From the NCBI GenBank assembly GCA_965115815.1, contig OZ220465.1, positions 558,001 through 622,000 on the forward strand: DNA of 64,000 bases. The letters run 5' to 3'. How positions within the stretch are numbered: position 1 is the first letter of the stretch; each line of letters opens with the position of its first letter. Below, one piece after another: positions 48,883-58,526 of the stretch. The notes under the pieces were generated by a model. That model was not told the DNA's origin. It ran no database searches and saw nothing but the letters and a program-made list of their open reading frames with translations. This DNA comes from VXPW01 sp965115815 (GTDB taxonomy: Bacteria > Pseudomonadota > Alphaproteobacteria > TMED109). The position numbers were made by a program, and so were the translations under genes.

Positions 48883-48899
48883 GATTCTGGCCCGGAATC
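48883..48899. repeat. palindromic junction between cassettes 5 and 6
   Basis: GATTCTGGCCCGGAATC, one base off the perfect palindrome, again joining two cassettes without long arms. Confidence 0.72.
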
Positions 48900-49462
48900 G
48901 ACTGAATCCCATGCAACCTGGGTCGAGCCGAGAGTGCAGTTGAAGTTGGACCCATCCGCCGGGGTGCCGGCGCTTGCGTCCAGACGAGAAACGTGAGTCA
49001 GGGGCCGGTCGCGGCCGAGTCCGGAAGCACCGACGATCGATGCGGTCTCTCCTGCGTTCCGACGCGGGCGGGGCTCCGGCTGCGATCAGGGGGCGGTTCC
49101 GGCGATGGAGGCAGGGAGTCGGGATCCGCACCCAACGCCCGCTTGGATCAGGCGGCCGTCGCGGCGGTCTGCGCCGCCGCAAGGACCTGCCGCCCGTGCA
49201 CAGGGTCATCCGGTGGATTCCTTACCGGTGCCGCCCGACCGGACCCGAGGCGATCGGCGCGTGCCGGGGCCGGATGGAACCGCTCCCGCTTTCCGTGCCG
49301 GCGGTTGCGGTTCGACGCTCTTTCGGGAACCCGATGCCGGAACGTCCGGCGGCATCGACGCAAATCAACGCCGGCGGGCCCCTTCCCGGGAAGGGGCATC
49401 GTTGCGCCCGGCGGCCGACGGGGCTACCTTGAAAGGAAAGACAAGTGGCGGGAGGAGATCCC

Positions 49463-50149
49463 TTGGCCTTCTGGAACTGGATCAAGGAACACGGGCCGGT
49501 CTTGGTCGTGCTGCTGGCCGTCGGCGGGTTTCTGGATCGCCAGATCGACAATCGTATCGGTGCGCAGGGCGAGCGGCTGGATGCCCGGATCGGTGCGCAG
49601 GGCGAGCGGCTGGATGCCCGGATCGGTGCGCTGGGCGAGCGGTTGGATGCCCGGATCGGTGCGCTGGACGCCCGGATCGGTGCGCAGGGTGAGCGTTTGG
49701 AGGCCCGGATCGGAGCGCTGGATGCCCGGATCGGTGCGCTGGGCGAGCGGTTCGACACGTTCGAGCATCGATTTGACCGGCTGGAAGCGGATTTCCGGTC
49801 CTTTCAGGAGCGGACCGCCGAGAACCATGACGTTCTCAACCGGCGCATCGACCAGGTGATCTTCGCAGTCAACCGCTCCGGCGGATCGACGGACCTCGGT
49901 ATTGACACCCTGATCCCATTGCTGATGGGAACCGACGTGCGCATTCCGCTGCCTGCGGTGGTTCCGGCGGCGTACCGCGACGCCCGGCTGGAGCGGCGGC
50001 AGGTGTCCGCAAGGTTTGCCGACAACCGGCTGGTTCTGTATCCCGACCTCGGCGATGATCGGATCGTGGAGCTGCTGCACGCGGAGGGCTGGCGCCCGGT
50101 CGAAGCCGACCGTCCCGACCAAGGCTTCGTGGCGGCACCCGCGCCGTAG
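49463..50149 (+). CDS. cassette gene 6: variable coiled-coil protein
   Basis: A 228-residue paralogue with four 11-residue units and two 7-residue units. A substitution in its leader makes TGA 15 bases before the alternative GTG (49445), so this copy cannot be translated from further upstream. This is the best evidence for the start in all six. Its leader is the most diverged, with several indels around 49220 and 49385. Confidence 0.74.
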   Translation: MAFWNWIKEHGPVLVVLLAVGGFLDRQIDNRIGAQGERLDARIGAQGERLDARIGALGERLDARIGALDARIGAQGERLEARIGALDARIGALGERFDTFEHRFDRLEADFRSFQERTAENHDVLNRRIDQVIFAVNRSGGSTDLGIDTLIPLLMGTDVRIPLPAVVPAAYRDARLERRQVSARFADNRLVLYPDLGDDRIVELLHAEGWRPVEADRPDQGFVAAPAP

Positions 50150-50261
50150 CCGTCCGGGCGGATGCAGGGCGGCCTTCGGCAGGCATTCGCCGCACTGGAG
50201 GTACCCGCGATCACGGGGCCCGGGACGCGCACTCCCAACCCATGTTTAACGAGATTCAGTC

Positions 50262-50278
50262 GATTCTGGCCCGGAATC
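50262..50278. repeat. terminal palindrome of the cassette array at the sspA 3' end
   Basis: GATTCTGGCCCGGAATC, followed by CGGCGATTTCAGGGG as after the other cassettes. The sspA stop codon (50286-50288) lies within this conserved arm start. Confidence 0.75.
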
Positions 50279-50285
50279 GGCGATT

Positions 50286-51518
50286 TCAGGGGCCTTTCGA
50301 GCACATCCCTTCACTTGATCTGTCCCACGATGGTGCGGCATCCCGGGACCGCGCCTTCGACACTTCCGCTAGGGTTTTTTCGACCAATGCCACGGCTTGT
50401 CCGACGTCTTCATCGGTCGTGCCGAAACCCAAGCTGAAACGTATGGTTGCTTCAGTATCTTCATCGTTGAGTCCGATTGCTCGCAGCACATGCGAGGGCT
50501 CCGGGATGCCCGACGCACACGCGGATCCGGTCGAAGCGGCAAGACGGGGTTGCAGCGCCCCCAGTATCTCGTGCGCAGAGAATCGGTGGAAACAGATGCT
50601 TGCGTTTCCGGGGTGTCGTACTTGGTATTCGGGACCAACGAGTCGAATGGACCGGTCCAGATCTGTCAGGAGACGCACGAAGACATCGCGACGGCCGGCC
50701 AGTCCATCAAGCTTCTTCCGGGTTTCCTCGCTGCTCAGCAAATGGCTCGCCATGCCCATGCCCACGCAGAGTGGCACAGGAAGCGTGCCCGAGCGAAGCC
50801 CGTCCTGCTGACCGCCGCCGTACACCAGTGGCTCGATCCGATTTTGCAATGCCCGTGTGATGCAGGCGACTCCGATTCCTTTCGGACCGTACATCTTGTG
50901 ACCGGAGAGGCTCAAGAGGTCCGCATGCGTTGCCAGTTTAGTGCTCTGCATGCCGAGCGGCACCTGCGCCGCATCGCAATGAAACACGATTCCATGCCGA
51001 CGAACCCGATCGGACAGTGTCTCAATGTCCTGGATTGTCCCCACTTCGTTGTTCACGGCCATGATCGACACCACGAGGATGTCTTCGCCAAGCATGGCGT
51101 CCAATGCCGCGAGATCGACGAGACCTTGTCGGTCCACCGGGATCCGCTCAATGGTGAATCCGTACTGTTCTTCGAGCGTTCGAACCGATGCGAGCACACA
51201 CTTATGCTCAATGGCGCTGACCAGGATCCGGCGGCGGGTTCCCCCGGCAGCCCTGCGCCCCAGCCCCAGCAACGCCATGTTGTTGGATTCGGTGGCGCCG
51301 GAGGTGAAGAAGATCTCGTCGGGGTCCGCACCGATCAACCGCGCCACTCGTGCGGCGGCTTCTTCAACCGCACGCGCGGCCTGCCAGCCGAGGCTATGGT
51401 CCGACGAGTGCGGATTCCCGAACCGCTCGCCTTGATAGGGGGCCATTTCGGCCAGAACCCGCCGATCCAGGGGCGTCGTGGCCTGATGGTCCAGATAGAT
51501 TGTTTGTCCGATTTTCAT
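50286..51518 (-). CDS. sspA: cysteine desulfurase SspA/DndA-like
   Basis: A 410-residue PLP enzyme of the IscS/NifS class that would supply sulfur for DNA phosphorothioation. YLDHQATTPLD opens the fold, FTSGATESNN follows, the PLP lysine is in SLSGHKMYGPKG (about residue 205) and the catalytic cysteine is in STGSACASG (about 328). It is divergent from sspB with 164 bases between. The last residues (CSKGP and stop) are read from the flanking cassette repeat, so the native C-terminus may have been trimmed or replaced. A short inverted repeat, CATTGT-ATG-ACAATG, covers its start codon (51516-51530). A general IscS is the alternative; the context argues for SspA. Confidence 0.85.
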   Translation of the reverse strand: MKIGQTIYLDHQATTPLDRRVLAEMAPYQGERFGNPHSSDHSLGWQAARAVEEAAARVARLIGADPDEIFFTSGATESNNMALLGLGRRAAGGTRRRILVSAIEHKCVLASVRTLEEQYGFTIERIPVDRQGLVDLAALDAMLGEDILVVSIMAVNNEVGTIQDIETLSDRVRRHGIVFHCDAAQVPLGMQSTKLATHADLLSLSGHKMYGPKGIGVACITRALQNRIEPLVYGGGQQDGLRSGTLPVPLCVGMGMASHLLSSEETRKKLDGLAGRRDVFVRLLTDLDRSIRLVGPEYQVRHPGNASICFHRFSAHEILGALQPRLAASTGSACASGIPEPSHVLRAIGLNDEDTEATIRFSLGFGTTDEDVGQAVALVEKTLAEVSKARSRDAAPSWDRSSEGMCSKGP

Positions 51519-51611
51519 TGTATGACAATGGTTTAGTGTAACTTCGTGCCCACTTCTGCGCCGAGACGCGGATGCCGGTTTCGGTCTTCTGGCGGATGTC
51601 TCCAGTTCCCG

Positions 51612-51641
51612 TTGACCGCATCATAGGCCGTGCGCTAGGAT
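51612..51641 (+). promoter_or_regulatory. candidate promoter of the sspBCD operon
   Basis: TTGACC (51612-51617) and TAGGAT (51636-51641) are 18 bases apart, about 40 bases before the GTG start of sspB. The interval also serves the divergent sspA. Confidence 0.5.
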
Positions 51642-51682
51642 GAAGCAACTGCCTGCAGTACCCAATAGCCGAGGAACGAACA

Positions 51683-52636
51683 GTGCGTGGGCCGCTTAAT
51701 CGAGACACCTACAGCCCGCAGTTTTCAGGCCATGAAACCTTCCCGCTCCGTTACGGATGGCTGAAGAAGGCGTTCGACCGAGTCGCGGAGACGGAACGCC
51801 AACCCGAGAACCGGGCCGCCTGTTGGGGGGAAGACGCCATCGCGCGATTCGGGGTCGGCAAGAACATGGTCGCGTCCATGCGCCATTGGGCGAAGGCGAC
51901 CGGCGTGATTGAGGAACCTTCGACCAATTCGGTTCGCACGACGGCACTCGGGCGCTTGTTGTTCGGTTTTAATGGCCTTGACCCGTACATGGAGCACCCT
52001 GCAACGCTGTGGCTCATTCACTGGCGATTGGCAGCACATGCGGACAAGACGACATGGTTCTGGGCATTCAACCATTACTCCGCCATCACCTTCGAGCGGG
52101 AGTCACTGATCAAGAAACTTGAACGGCTTGCAAGAGACCGCCACTGGCCCCGCGTCTCTAACGCCACGATCAGGAACGATGTTGCTTGTTTTCTGCGCAC
52201 CTACGTCGCACGTCAAGCGTCCGGCAGGGCGAGCCACGACGATGTGCTTGAATCGCCGTTGACCGAATTGGGGCTCATCAAGGCAGTGGGCCGGAAAGAC
52301 GGATTCCGTTTCGTCCGAGGGGCGAAGACGACCTTGGGCGACGGCGTCTTCACCTATGCGCTCCTGGACTTCTGGTCGCGATCTCCCACAGTAGTCACCC
52401 TTTCGTTCGAAGCCATAGCACATGGGCCCGGGGGCCCAGGGCGTGTCTTCCTGTTCGATGAGAACGATGTTGCCGAGCGTCTCGCCGCCCTCGATGGGTC
52501 AACAGACGGTGCCTTGCGGTGGTCTGAAACCGCTGGCCTCAAGCAGGTCGAACGCAACATCGACATCGACGACAAGACGGTTCTGTCCCGGGTTCGAAGC
52601 GACTACGGAGAATTGACCGAGAACGAGGCCGCCTGA
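51683..52636 (+). CDS. sspB: SspB-like DUF4007 protein
   Basis: A 317-residue DUF4007 protein. FSGHETFPLRYGWLKKAFD (residues 14-32) and FGVGKNMVASMRHWAKATGVIEE are the family signature. In the single-strand phosphorothioation system SspB is the DNA-nicking component that works with SspC and SspD. Start is GTG with GAGGAACG upstream. Its TGA overlaps the sspC ATG by one base. Confidence 0.86.
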   Translation: MRGPLNRDTYSPQFSGHETFPLRYGWLKKAFDRVAETERQPENRAACWGEDAIARFGVGKNMVASMRHWAKATGVIEEPSTNSVRTTALGRLLFGFNGLDPYMEHPATLWLIHWRLAAHADKTTWFWAFNHYSAITFERESLIKKLERLARDRHWPRVSNATIRNDVACFLRTYVARQASGRASHDDVLESPLTELGLIKAVGRKDGFRFVRGAKTTLGDGVFTYALLDFWSRSPTVVTLSFEAIAHGPGGPGRVFLFDENDVAERLAALDGSTDGALRWSETAGLKQVERNIDIDDKTVLSRVRSDYGELTENEAA

Positions 52637-55600
52637 TGTCTTCCGGCGACCGCGTTCACATTGCTCGCCGATTTCTTCGATCGATCCGAATCGACTCCGA
52701 CTTCGGCGACGCCGCGAGCCTTGAAGGCTTCATCTGCCCGCAATCCTTCGTCGATGTTCTCCTGACGATGGTCCGGCATGTTTCCGAGACCGGACAAGGT
52801 GCATACACGTGGACCGGTCCTTACGGCAGCGGCAAGTCAAGTCTGGTCGTCGCGTTCAGCACCCTGCTGAACGGCAATGCCGTACTGCAGAGAGAAGCGG
52901 GTAAAATCTTCGGGCGGAAGGTCACGAGAGCGGTCCGGAAGGCATGGCCCGCCGGCTCGAAGGGCTGGCGTGTCCTTCCTGTCGTTGCGCGCCGCGACGA
53001 TCCCGTCGCGGTCATCGGTGAGGCTGTCAAGCGCATGGGGCTTGTATCTCGTCGGCCGCGCGGCGGCTGGACGGAAACCAACCTGATCGCCGCCCTGATC
53101 AGGGTGGCAACGGAAAAGACCTCGACGCATGGCGGGCTTGTCCTTTTCATCGACGAAATGGGCAAGTTTCTCGAAGCCGCTGCCCAGGACGGCATCGACA
53201 TTTTTGTCCTCCAGCAACTTGCCGAAGCGGCGTCCCGGAGTAACGGGCGCTTGCTGCTTGTCGGTGTGCTGCATCAAGCGTTCGAGGACTATGCCCACCG
53301 CCTGTCGCACGAGATGCGTGATGAATGGGCCAAGATCCAGGGCCGTTTTGTCGATCTCATCGTCAACCCTGCGGGCGAGGAACAGATAGACCTCATTTCC
53401 CGCGCCATCGACAGCGATCACCGCCCGACGAAGCCAGGCGCATTCGCTTCCGCTGTTGCAGGGTTGTTGCGTCGGGATCATCCCCGGGATGCGAAAAGGC
53501 TGGCTGTTCTTCTTGAATCATGCTGGCCCCTGCACCCGGTCGTGGCATGTCTTCTGGGACCGATTTCCCGACGACGTTTCGGGCAGAACCAGCGCAGTGT
53601 ATTCAGTTTCCTCAACTCCGCCGAGCCGCACGGATTTCAGGACTTCCTCAACCGAGCCTCCGACGGACAACTCTACGGTCCGGACCGGCTCTGGGACTAT
53701 CTGCGAGTCAACCTTGAGCCCTCCATCCTCGCCTCCCCCGACGGGCACCGATGGGCACTAGCGGCAGAAGCGTTGGAGCGATGCGAAGCCATCGGCGGCG
53801 ATGCCCTTCATGTGGGCCTGCTCAAGACGATCGCGATCATCGACCTGTCCAAGGAGCGCTCGAGTCTCGTTCCGAGTTTCGGGCTTCTGCGGACCTGCTT
53901 CCCCGAGGTCTCTGAAAGCGAGCTTGAGAAGACGCTCATGCAGCTGGACACGTGGTCGTTCACGATCTTCAAGAAGTTCCTTGATGCCCGCGCGATTTTC
54001 GCCGGCAGCGACTTCGACATCGATCGGGCTGTCCGCACGGCACTCGACGAGATCGACGAGGTCGACTTCCGGGACCTCGAATCGCTAGCCGGTCTTCAAC
54101 CCATTCTCGCCAAGCGCCATTATCACGATACAGGCGCACTCCGATGGTTCGACGTGAACATGGTTCCGGTCCGCAGACTCGCTGACCTCACAGCCGGTCC
54201 CGGGCCGAAGAACGGTGCCATCGGTCAGTTCCTTTTGGCCATCCCGGCCGAGGGAGAAAGTGAGGGAAACGCCGAAAGCCTGTGCCGCGAGGCGGCGCGC
54301 CACAGCGACGAGTGGGACACGGTCGTGGGAATTTCTCAGCGATCCTGGGCCGTCGTACCGCTTGCGCGTGAACTGCTGGCCCTTGACCGCGTCGCCAACG
54401 ATCATCCGGCACTGGCTGGTGATGCCGTTGCCCGGCGAGAGGTCTCCGTGCGGCTTGCAACCCTGCAGGCCATCTTGGAAACCGAGTTGCACAAGGCATT
54501 CGACAACGTCCGGTGGTTTTGCAGGGACCACCAGCCGAAACGCCTGAGACAGGCCGACCTGAGCGGTATGGCCTCCGAGTTGGCGGATCTTCGCTTCAAT
54601 AAGTCGCCGTGCTTGCACAACGAGCTTCTAAACCGAAGGAAGCCGTCCGGCAACGCCGTTGCGGCGCAGAACTACCTCCTGCGACGTATGGTCCTGAACC
54701 AGGGAGAACCTTGTCTCGGTATCGAGGGGTTCTCCGCCGCACGCGGTTTGTTCGCGTCCCTGCTTGAGACGACGGGCCTCTATGCCCGGCGTGAGAATGT
54801 CTGGCGATTCGTTCCGCCGACGACAGGTCATGGTGATCGCTGCCGTTTGGGGCCCATCTGGGAGCAGACGAGCCGGTTCCTGGAGCAGAACGCGAATCGC
54901 GCGGTCCCTCTCTCGGAACTGTTCGACGAGTGGAGGAAGCCGCCCTTCGGTGTCAAGGAGGGCCTCATGCCGATCCTCGCTGTCGCATTCGTCCTGTCGC
55001 AACACGACAAGTTGGCCGTCTACCGGGACGGCGTGTTCCGGGCGATCTTCGACGATGTGGATGTGGACTATCTCGCGAAGGACGCATCCATTGTCCAACT
55101 GCGCTGGATGGACCTCACCGACCTTGCCCGACGCTTGCTTGCGGGTATGGCGCAGATCGTGGGTGCTCTCGACGAAACGAATGACCTCACGCATTTGGAA
55201 CCGATCGACATCGGGCGCGGTCTCGTCGCGATCTATGACCGGCTTCCCAAGTGGACCGAACGAACCATGCGGGTGTCCTCGAACGCCGTGAGCATCCGTC
55301 AGCTCTTCAAGCGGGCCCATGACCCCAACCAGTTCCTGTTCGATGATATCCCCGGGATGCTGGGAAAGGACGTTTCGCTTGTTGACGAGAACGCCGTGTG
55401 CCGTGTCATCGGCAGCGTCCGCGCGGGGCTTGAGGAGCTGGTACAGGCCTATCCCTCCATGCTGGATCGCTTGCGCGACATCATGCTCGCGGAGCTGCTG
55501 GTACCAAACCACTCTCCACAGGCCCTTGCGGAACTGCGAGAGCGCGCAGAGAACATCAGGAAGCTTGCTGGCGACTTCCGTCTTGACGCCTTCGTCGGTC

Positions 55601-56028
55601 GGCTCATGCAGTTCGATGGATCTCTCAACAGCTTCGAAGGGATTGCCAGCTTGGCCGCAAACAAGCCGCCGCGCGACTGGGTCGATCCCGACCTTGATCG
55701 CGCGGCCATTGAGCTTGCCGACCTGGCGCAGAAGTTCCTGCGCGTAGAGACATATGCGCGCGTCAAGGGCCGTCCCGACAAGCGACAGGCGATGGCCGTC
55801 GTTATCGGCATGGACGGCCGTCCGGCACCCTTGCTGGAGGAGTTCCACATCGCCGACACCGACCGTGCCGCCGTCAGCGAGCTTGTCGAGCATGTTGCTG
55901 CCGTGCTGGAGATGGCCGACACCGGCCACCGCAGCATCATTTTGGCGGCGCTGGCAGAACTCAGTACGCGCTACATGCAACGGCCCGCGCCCGCAAAAGA
56001 AAAACGGAACGGGAGAGTCGCTTCATGA
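52636..56028 (+). CDS. sspC: SspC-like large P-loop ATPase
   Basis: A 1130-residue ATPase. Walker A is WTGPYGSGKSSL (residues 59-70) and Walker B is GLVLFIDEMGKF (about 165-176). The rest is a long helical region without another recognisable enzyme domain. It matches the big ATPase between the DUF4007 and PAPS-reductase-like genes of Ssp clusters. Its ATG overlaps the sspB stop and its end overlaps the sspD ATG by 4 bases, so the three are translationally coupled. Frame and composition are uniform; no damage seen. Confidence 0.86.
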   Translation: MSSGDRVHIARRFLRSIRIDSDFGDAASLEGFICPQSFVDVLLTMVRHVSETGQGAYTWTGPYGSGKSSLVVAFSTLLNGNAVLQREAGKIFGRKVTRAVRKAWPAGSKGWRVLPVVARRDDPVAVIGEAVKRMGLVSRRPRGGWTETNLIAALIRVATEKTSTHGGLVLFIDEMGKFLEAAAQDGIDIFVLQQLAEAASRSNGRLLLVGVLHQAFEDYAHRLSHEMRDEWAKIQGRFVDLIVNPAGEEQIDLISRAIDSDHRPTKPGAFASAVAGLLRRDHPRDAKRLAVLLESCWPLHPVVACLLGPISRRRFGQNQRSVFSFLNSAEPHGFQDFLNRASDGQLYGPDRLWDYLRVNLEPSILASPDGHRWALAAEALERCEAIGGDALHVGLLKTIAIIDLSKERSSLVPSFGLLRTCFPEVSESELEKTLMQLDTWSFTIFKKFLDARAIFAGSDFDIDRAVRTALDEIDEVDFRDLESLAGLQPILAKRHYHDTGALRWFDVNMVPVRRLADLTAGPGPKNGAIGQFLLAIPAEGESEGNAESLCREAARHSDEWDTVVGISQRSWAVVPLARELLALDRVANDHPALAGDAVARREVSVRLATLQAILETELHKAFDNVRWFCRDHQPKRLRQADLSGMASELADLRFNKSPCLHNELLNRRKPSGNAVAAQNYLLRRMVLNQGEPCLGIEGFSAARGLFASLLETTGLYARRENVWRFVPPTTGHGDRCRLGPIWEQTSRFLEQNANRAVPLSELFDEWRKPPFGVKEGLMPILAVAFVLSQHDKLAVYRDGVFRAIFDDVDVDYLAKDASIVQLRWMDLTDLARRLLAGMAQIVGALDETNDLTHLEPIDIGRGLVAIYDRLPKWTERTMRVSSNAVSIRQLFKRAHDPNQFLFDDIPGMLGKDVSLVDENAVCRVIGSVRAGLEELVQAYPSMLDRLRDIMLAELLVPNHSPQALAELRERAENIRKLAGDFRLDAFVGRLMQFDGSLNSFEGIASLAANKPPRDWVDPDLDRAAIELADLAQKFLRVETYARVKGRPDKRQAMAVVIGMDGRPAPLLEEFHIADTDRAAVSELVEHVAAVLEMADTGHRSIILAALAELSTRYMQRPAPAKEKRNGRVAS

Positions 56029-56864
56029 CGACCGATTCCGTGAAACATGTGCTCGGCCTATCCGGTGGGCGTGACAGTGCGGCGCTTGCCGTCTATATGC
56101 GGCAGCATCACCCCGAGTTGGAGATCGAGTACTTTTTCACGGACACGGGCAAGGAACTGCCCGAAGTCTACGAGTACCTGGGGAAGCTCGAAGGATTTCT
56201 CGGACAGCCGATACGGCGTCTGAATCCCGACCGCGATTTCGATTTCTGGCTCAAGCAGTACAATGACTTCTTGCCGTCGCCGCAGTCGCGCTGGTGCACG
56301 CGGCAGCTCAAGCTGCGGCCGTTTGAGCAGTGGATCCGACCGATTCTTTCAGATGGCACTACCGTCTACAGCTATGTTGCGATCCGCAGCGATGAAGAAT
56401 ACCGCGAAGGATATGCATCAAAGGACAGTCGCCTCATCATTGAACTGCCCTTCAAGCAGGGCGGCGTTGACAAGGCAGGCGTGCTGGAAATCCTCGATGG
56501 GGCTGGCCTCGGTCTTCCGGCGTACTACGCTTGGCGCACCCGGAGCGGCTGTACCTTCTGTTTCTTTCAGCAAAAGATCGAGTGGGTGCGGCTCAAGGAA
56601 CAACACCCTGCGGCATTCGAGGAAGCTAAAGCCTATGAAAAAACCGCCGTCGAGCACGGCTCACCCTTCACCTGGAGCGAGGGAGAGTCCCTCGAAGACT
56701 TGGAACGGCCGGCGCGCATCACGCGAATCATGCATGATCATGAACAGCGCGTGGCACGGATACGCTCGAGAACCAAACTCAATCCTCTGCGCCCGGACCG
56801 CGAGCCCTTGGACATCGATGATCTGTATGGTAAAGCGAAGGCCTGCTTGGCTTGCCATAAGTGA
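56025..56864 (+). CDS. sspD: SspD-like PAPS reductase-family protein
   Basis: A 279-residue PP-loop ATP pyrophosphatase-type enzyme related to DndC. The PP-loop is LSGGRDSAA (residues 12-20). Cysteines occur in RWCTRQLK, SGCTFCFFQQK and the C-terminal ACLACHK, suitable for an iron-sulfur cluster and sulfur transfer. It would place sulfur in the DNA backbone using sulfur from SspA. Four-base overlap with sspC. Confidence 0.88.
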   Translation: MTTDSVKHVLGLSGGRDSAALAVYMRQHHPELEIEYFFTDTGKELPEVYEYLGKLEGFLGQPIRRLNPDRDFDFWLKQYNDFLPSPQSRWCTRQLKLRPFEQWIRPILSDGTTVYSYVAIRSDEEYREGYASKDSRLIIELPFKQGGVDKAGVLEILDGAGLGLPAYYAWRTRSGCTFCFFQQKIEWVRLKEQHPAAFEEAKAYEKTAVEHGSPFTWSEGESLEDLERPARITRIMHDHEQRVARIRSRTKLNPLRPDREPLDIDDLYGKAKACLACHK

Positions 56865-56867
56865 ATT

Positions 56868-58526
56868 ATGAACGAGTCGACCGATACACCAACTACCGCG
56901 CCGGGCATCGCCTGGCAGACACTGCTTCGCAATGCCAAGGGGGCGGCACTGCGTAACGTGATCGGACCGTCAGCCATGGACATCATCCGCGGGCTGAACC
57001 TTGACCTTACATCAGGTGAGCGCCTCGGCGAGCTCGCGGTAAGGCTGACGGACCCGTTCGTCGCTTTGCGGAGCGCGTCGACGCGTGAGTGCATCATCCG
57101 TATGCTGCCCTTACCTAAGGCGCGTGAGCTTGGGCAACGTCTGGGCGCAAGAGATGGGCGCACGTTGTATGACGATCTTTGTGCAAAAGCTGCCGACAAC
57201 GCGGCGTTGGAAGTCCTTTATTCCTTTTTCGGTGTGATTCGCGATCCGCGCGCACCTGCCTGTACGGGTTCTGATGTTGCGCAGGCACCTGCTGCATACG
57301 CACTTTTCGGTCACCAGCGTGTCGCCGCCTTGTGCGTTGCGGACGCACTTTCAAGATCACCGCACAAGACTGTCCTTCATATGCCTACTGGGTCGGGCAA
57401 GACCCGAACGGCCATGCACATCGTTGCGGCCCACCTCCGTCAAAATGAACCTACCGTGGTCTGCTGGCTTGCGCAGAACGCTGAGTTGCTTGACCAAGCA
57501 GCCGATGAATTCGAACACGCATGGCACCATCTTGGCGACCGCAAAACAGGCGTGATACGATTCTGGGGCCATCGGAGGTCAAATATTCTCGGCCTCCAAG
57601 ACGGCATTGTGGTCGCGGGTCTCGGCAAGATGTCGGCGCTCGACAACCGCGACCCAGCCGCCCTGCTACGGTTAGCCGATCGTGTATCACTTACGATAAT
57701 CGACGAGGCGCACCAAGCGATCGCGCCGACCTATGCCGCAATCCTAACGGCATTGTACAGCAAGCGCCCCCGCAATGCCTTGCTGGGCCTCACCGCCACC
57801 CCGGGACGAAGCTGGTCGGATATCAGCGAAGATCGCAAACTCTCGGAGTATTTCGATGGCCGCAAGGTTACGCTCCAAGTGGCAGGCTACGAAGATCCGA
57901 TCAGCTTTCTGATTGATCAAAAGTACCTGGCACGTCCTTTGTTCCGCACTCTATATTCTGGCACGGACATTAAGCTAAGCGAGGCGGATGTCTGCGAATT
58001 ATCGTCTGCGAGTGACGTCCCCGAGAAAATTCTTGGTCGTTTGGGTGCGGACACTCAGCGCAACTTGAAGATCATTGCGACTATCGAAGATCTTCTGACG
58101 CGACATCGACGGATGATCGTATTTGCCCCTTCAGTAGAAAACGCACGTATGATTGCAGCAATTCTGTCCGCGCGTGACCGTGAAGCTTATGTCGTGACAG
58201 GAGAAAGCAGTACCTTCGAACGGGAAAGAACAATCAGACGTTTCAGGAGCACCGACAATCACTCCATGGTGATTGTAAACTACGGCGTACTGACCACCGG
58301 ATTCGACGCACCCGCAACAAGCGCCGCCGTTATCGCGCGACCGACACGGTCACTGGTTCTTTACAGCCAGATGGTCGGACGGGCGACTCGAGGCGTACGG
58401 GCGGGAGGAAACGAAGAAGCCGAGATTGTTACAGTAGTCGACCCACACTTGCCCGGCTTTGGCAGCCTCGCCGAAGCTTTCAGAAATTGGGAGGACGTTT
58501 GGAATGAGCCAAGAAACAACCGCTGA
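56868..58526 (+). CDS. DEAH-box superfamily 2 helicase, restriction module
   Basis: A 552-residue SF2 helicase. Motif I is MPTGSGKTRTAMH (about residue 173), motif II IIDEAHQAI, motif III LGLTATPGR, with the C-terminal RecA domain containing VSVENA-like PSVENARMIAA and QMVGRATRG (motif VI). It follows sspD by 3 bases. In ssDNA phosphorothioation clusters a three-gene SspFGH module can provide restriction; this gene and the next two could be that module, but I cannot assign letters by eye. The last 23 bases overlap the next gene. Confidence 0.78.
   Translation: MNESTDTPTTAPGIAWQTLLRNAKGAALRNVIGPSAMDIIRGLNLDLTSGERLGELAVRLTDPFVALRSASTRECIIRMLPLPKARELGQRLGARDGRTLYDDLCAKAADNAALEVLYSFFGVIRDPRAPACTGSDVAQAPAAYALFGHQRVAALCVADALSRSPHKTVLHMPTGSGKTRTAMHIVAAHLRQNEPTVVCWLAQNAELLDQAADEFEHAWHHLGDRKTGVIRFWGHRRSNILGLQDGIVVAGLGKMSALDNRDPAALLRLADRVSLTIIDEAHQAIAPTYAAILTALYSKRPRNALLGLTATPGRSWSDISEDRKLSEYFDGRKVTLQVAGYEDPISFLIDQKYLARPLFRTLYSGTDIKLSEADVCELSSASDVPEKILGRLGADTQRNLKIIATIEDLLTRHRRMIVFAPSVENARMIAAILSARDREAYVVTGESSTFERERTIRRFRSTDNHSMVIVNYGVLTTGFDAPATSAAVIARPTRSLVLYSQMVGRATRGVRAGGNEEAEIVTVVDPHLPGFGSLAEAFRNWEDVWNEPRNNR

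Noticed and set aside
46116..50278. Possible CRISPR array, because of regular palindromic repeats
   Set aside because: Spacing is about 1.4 kb, the intervals are near-identical gene cassettes, and no cas genes are present.
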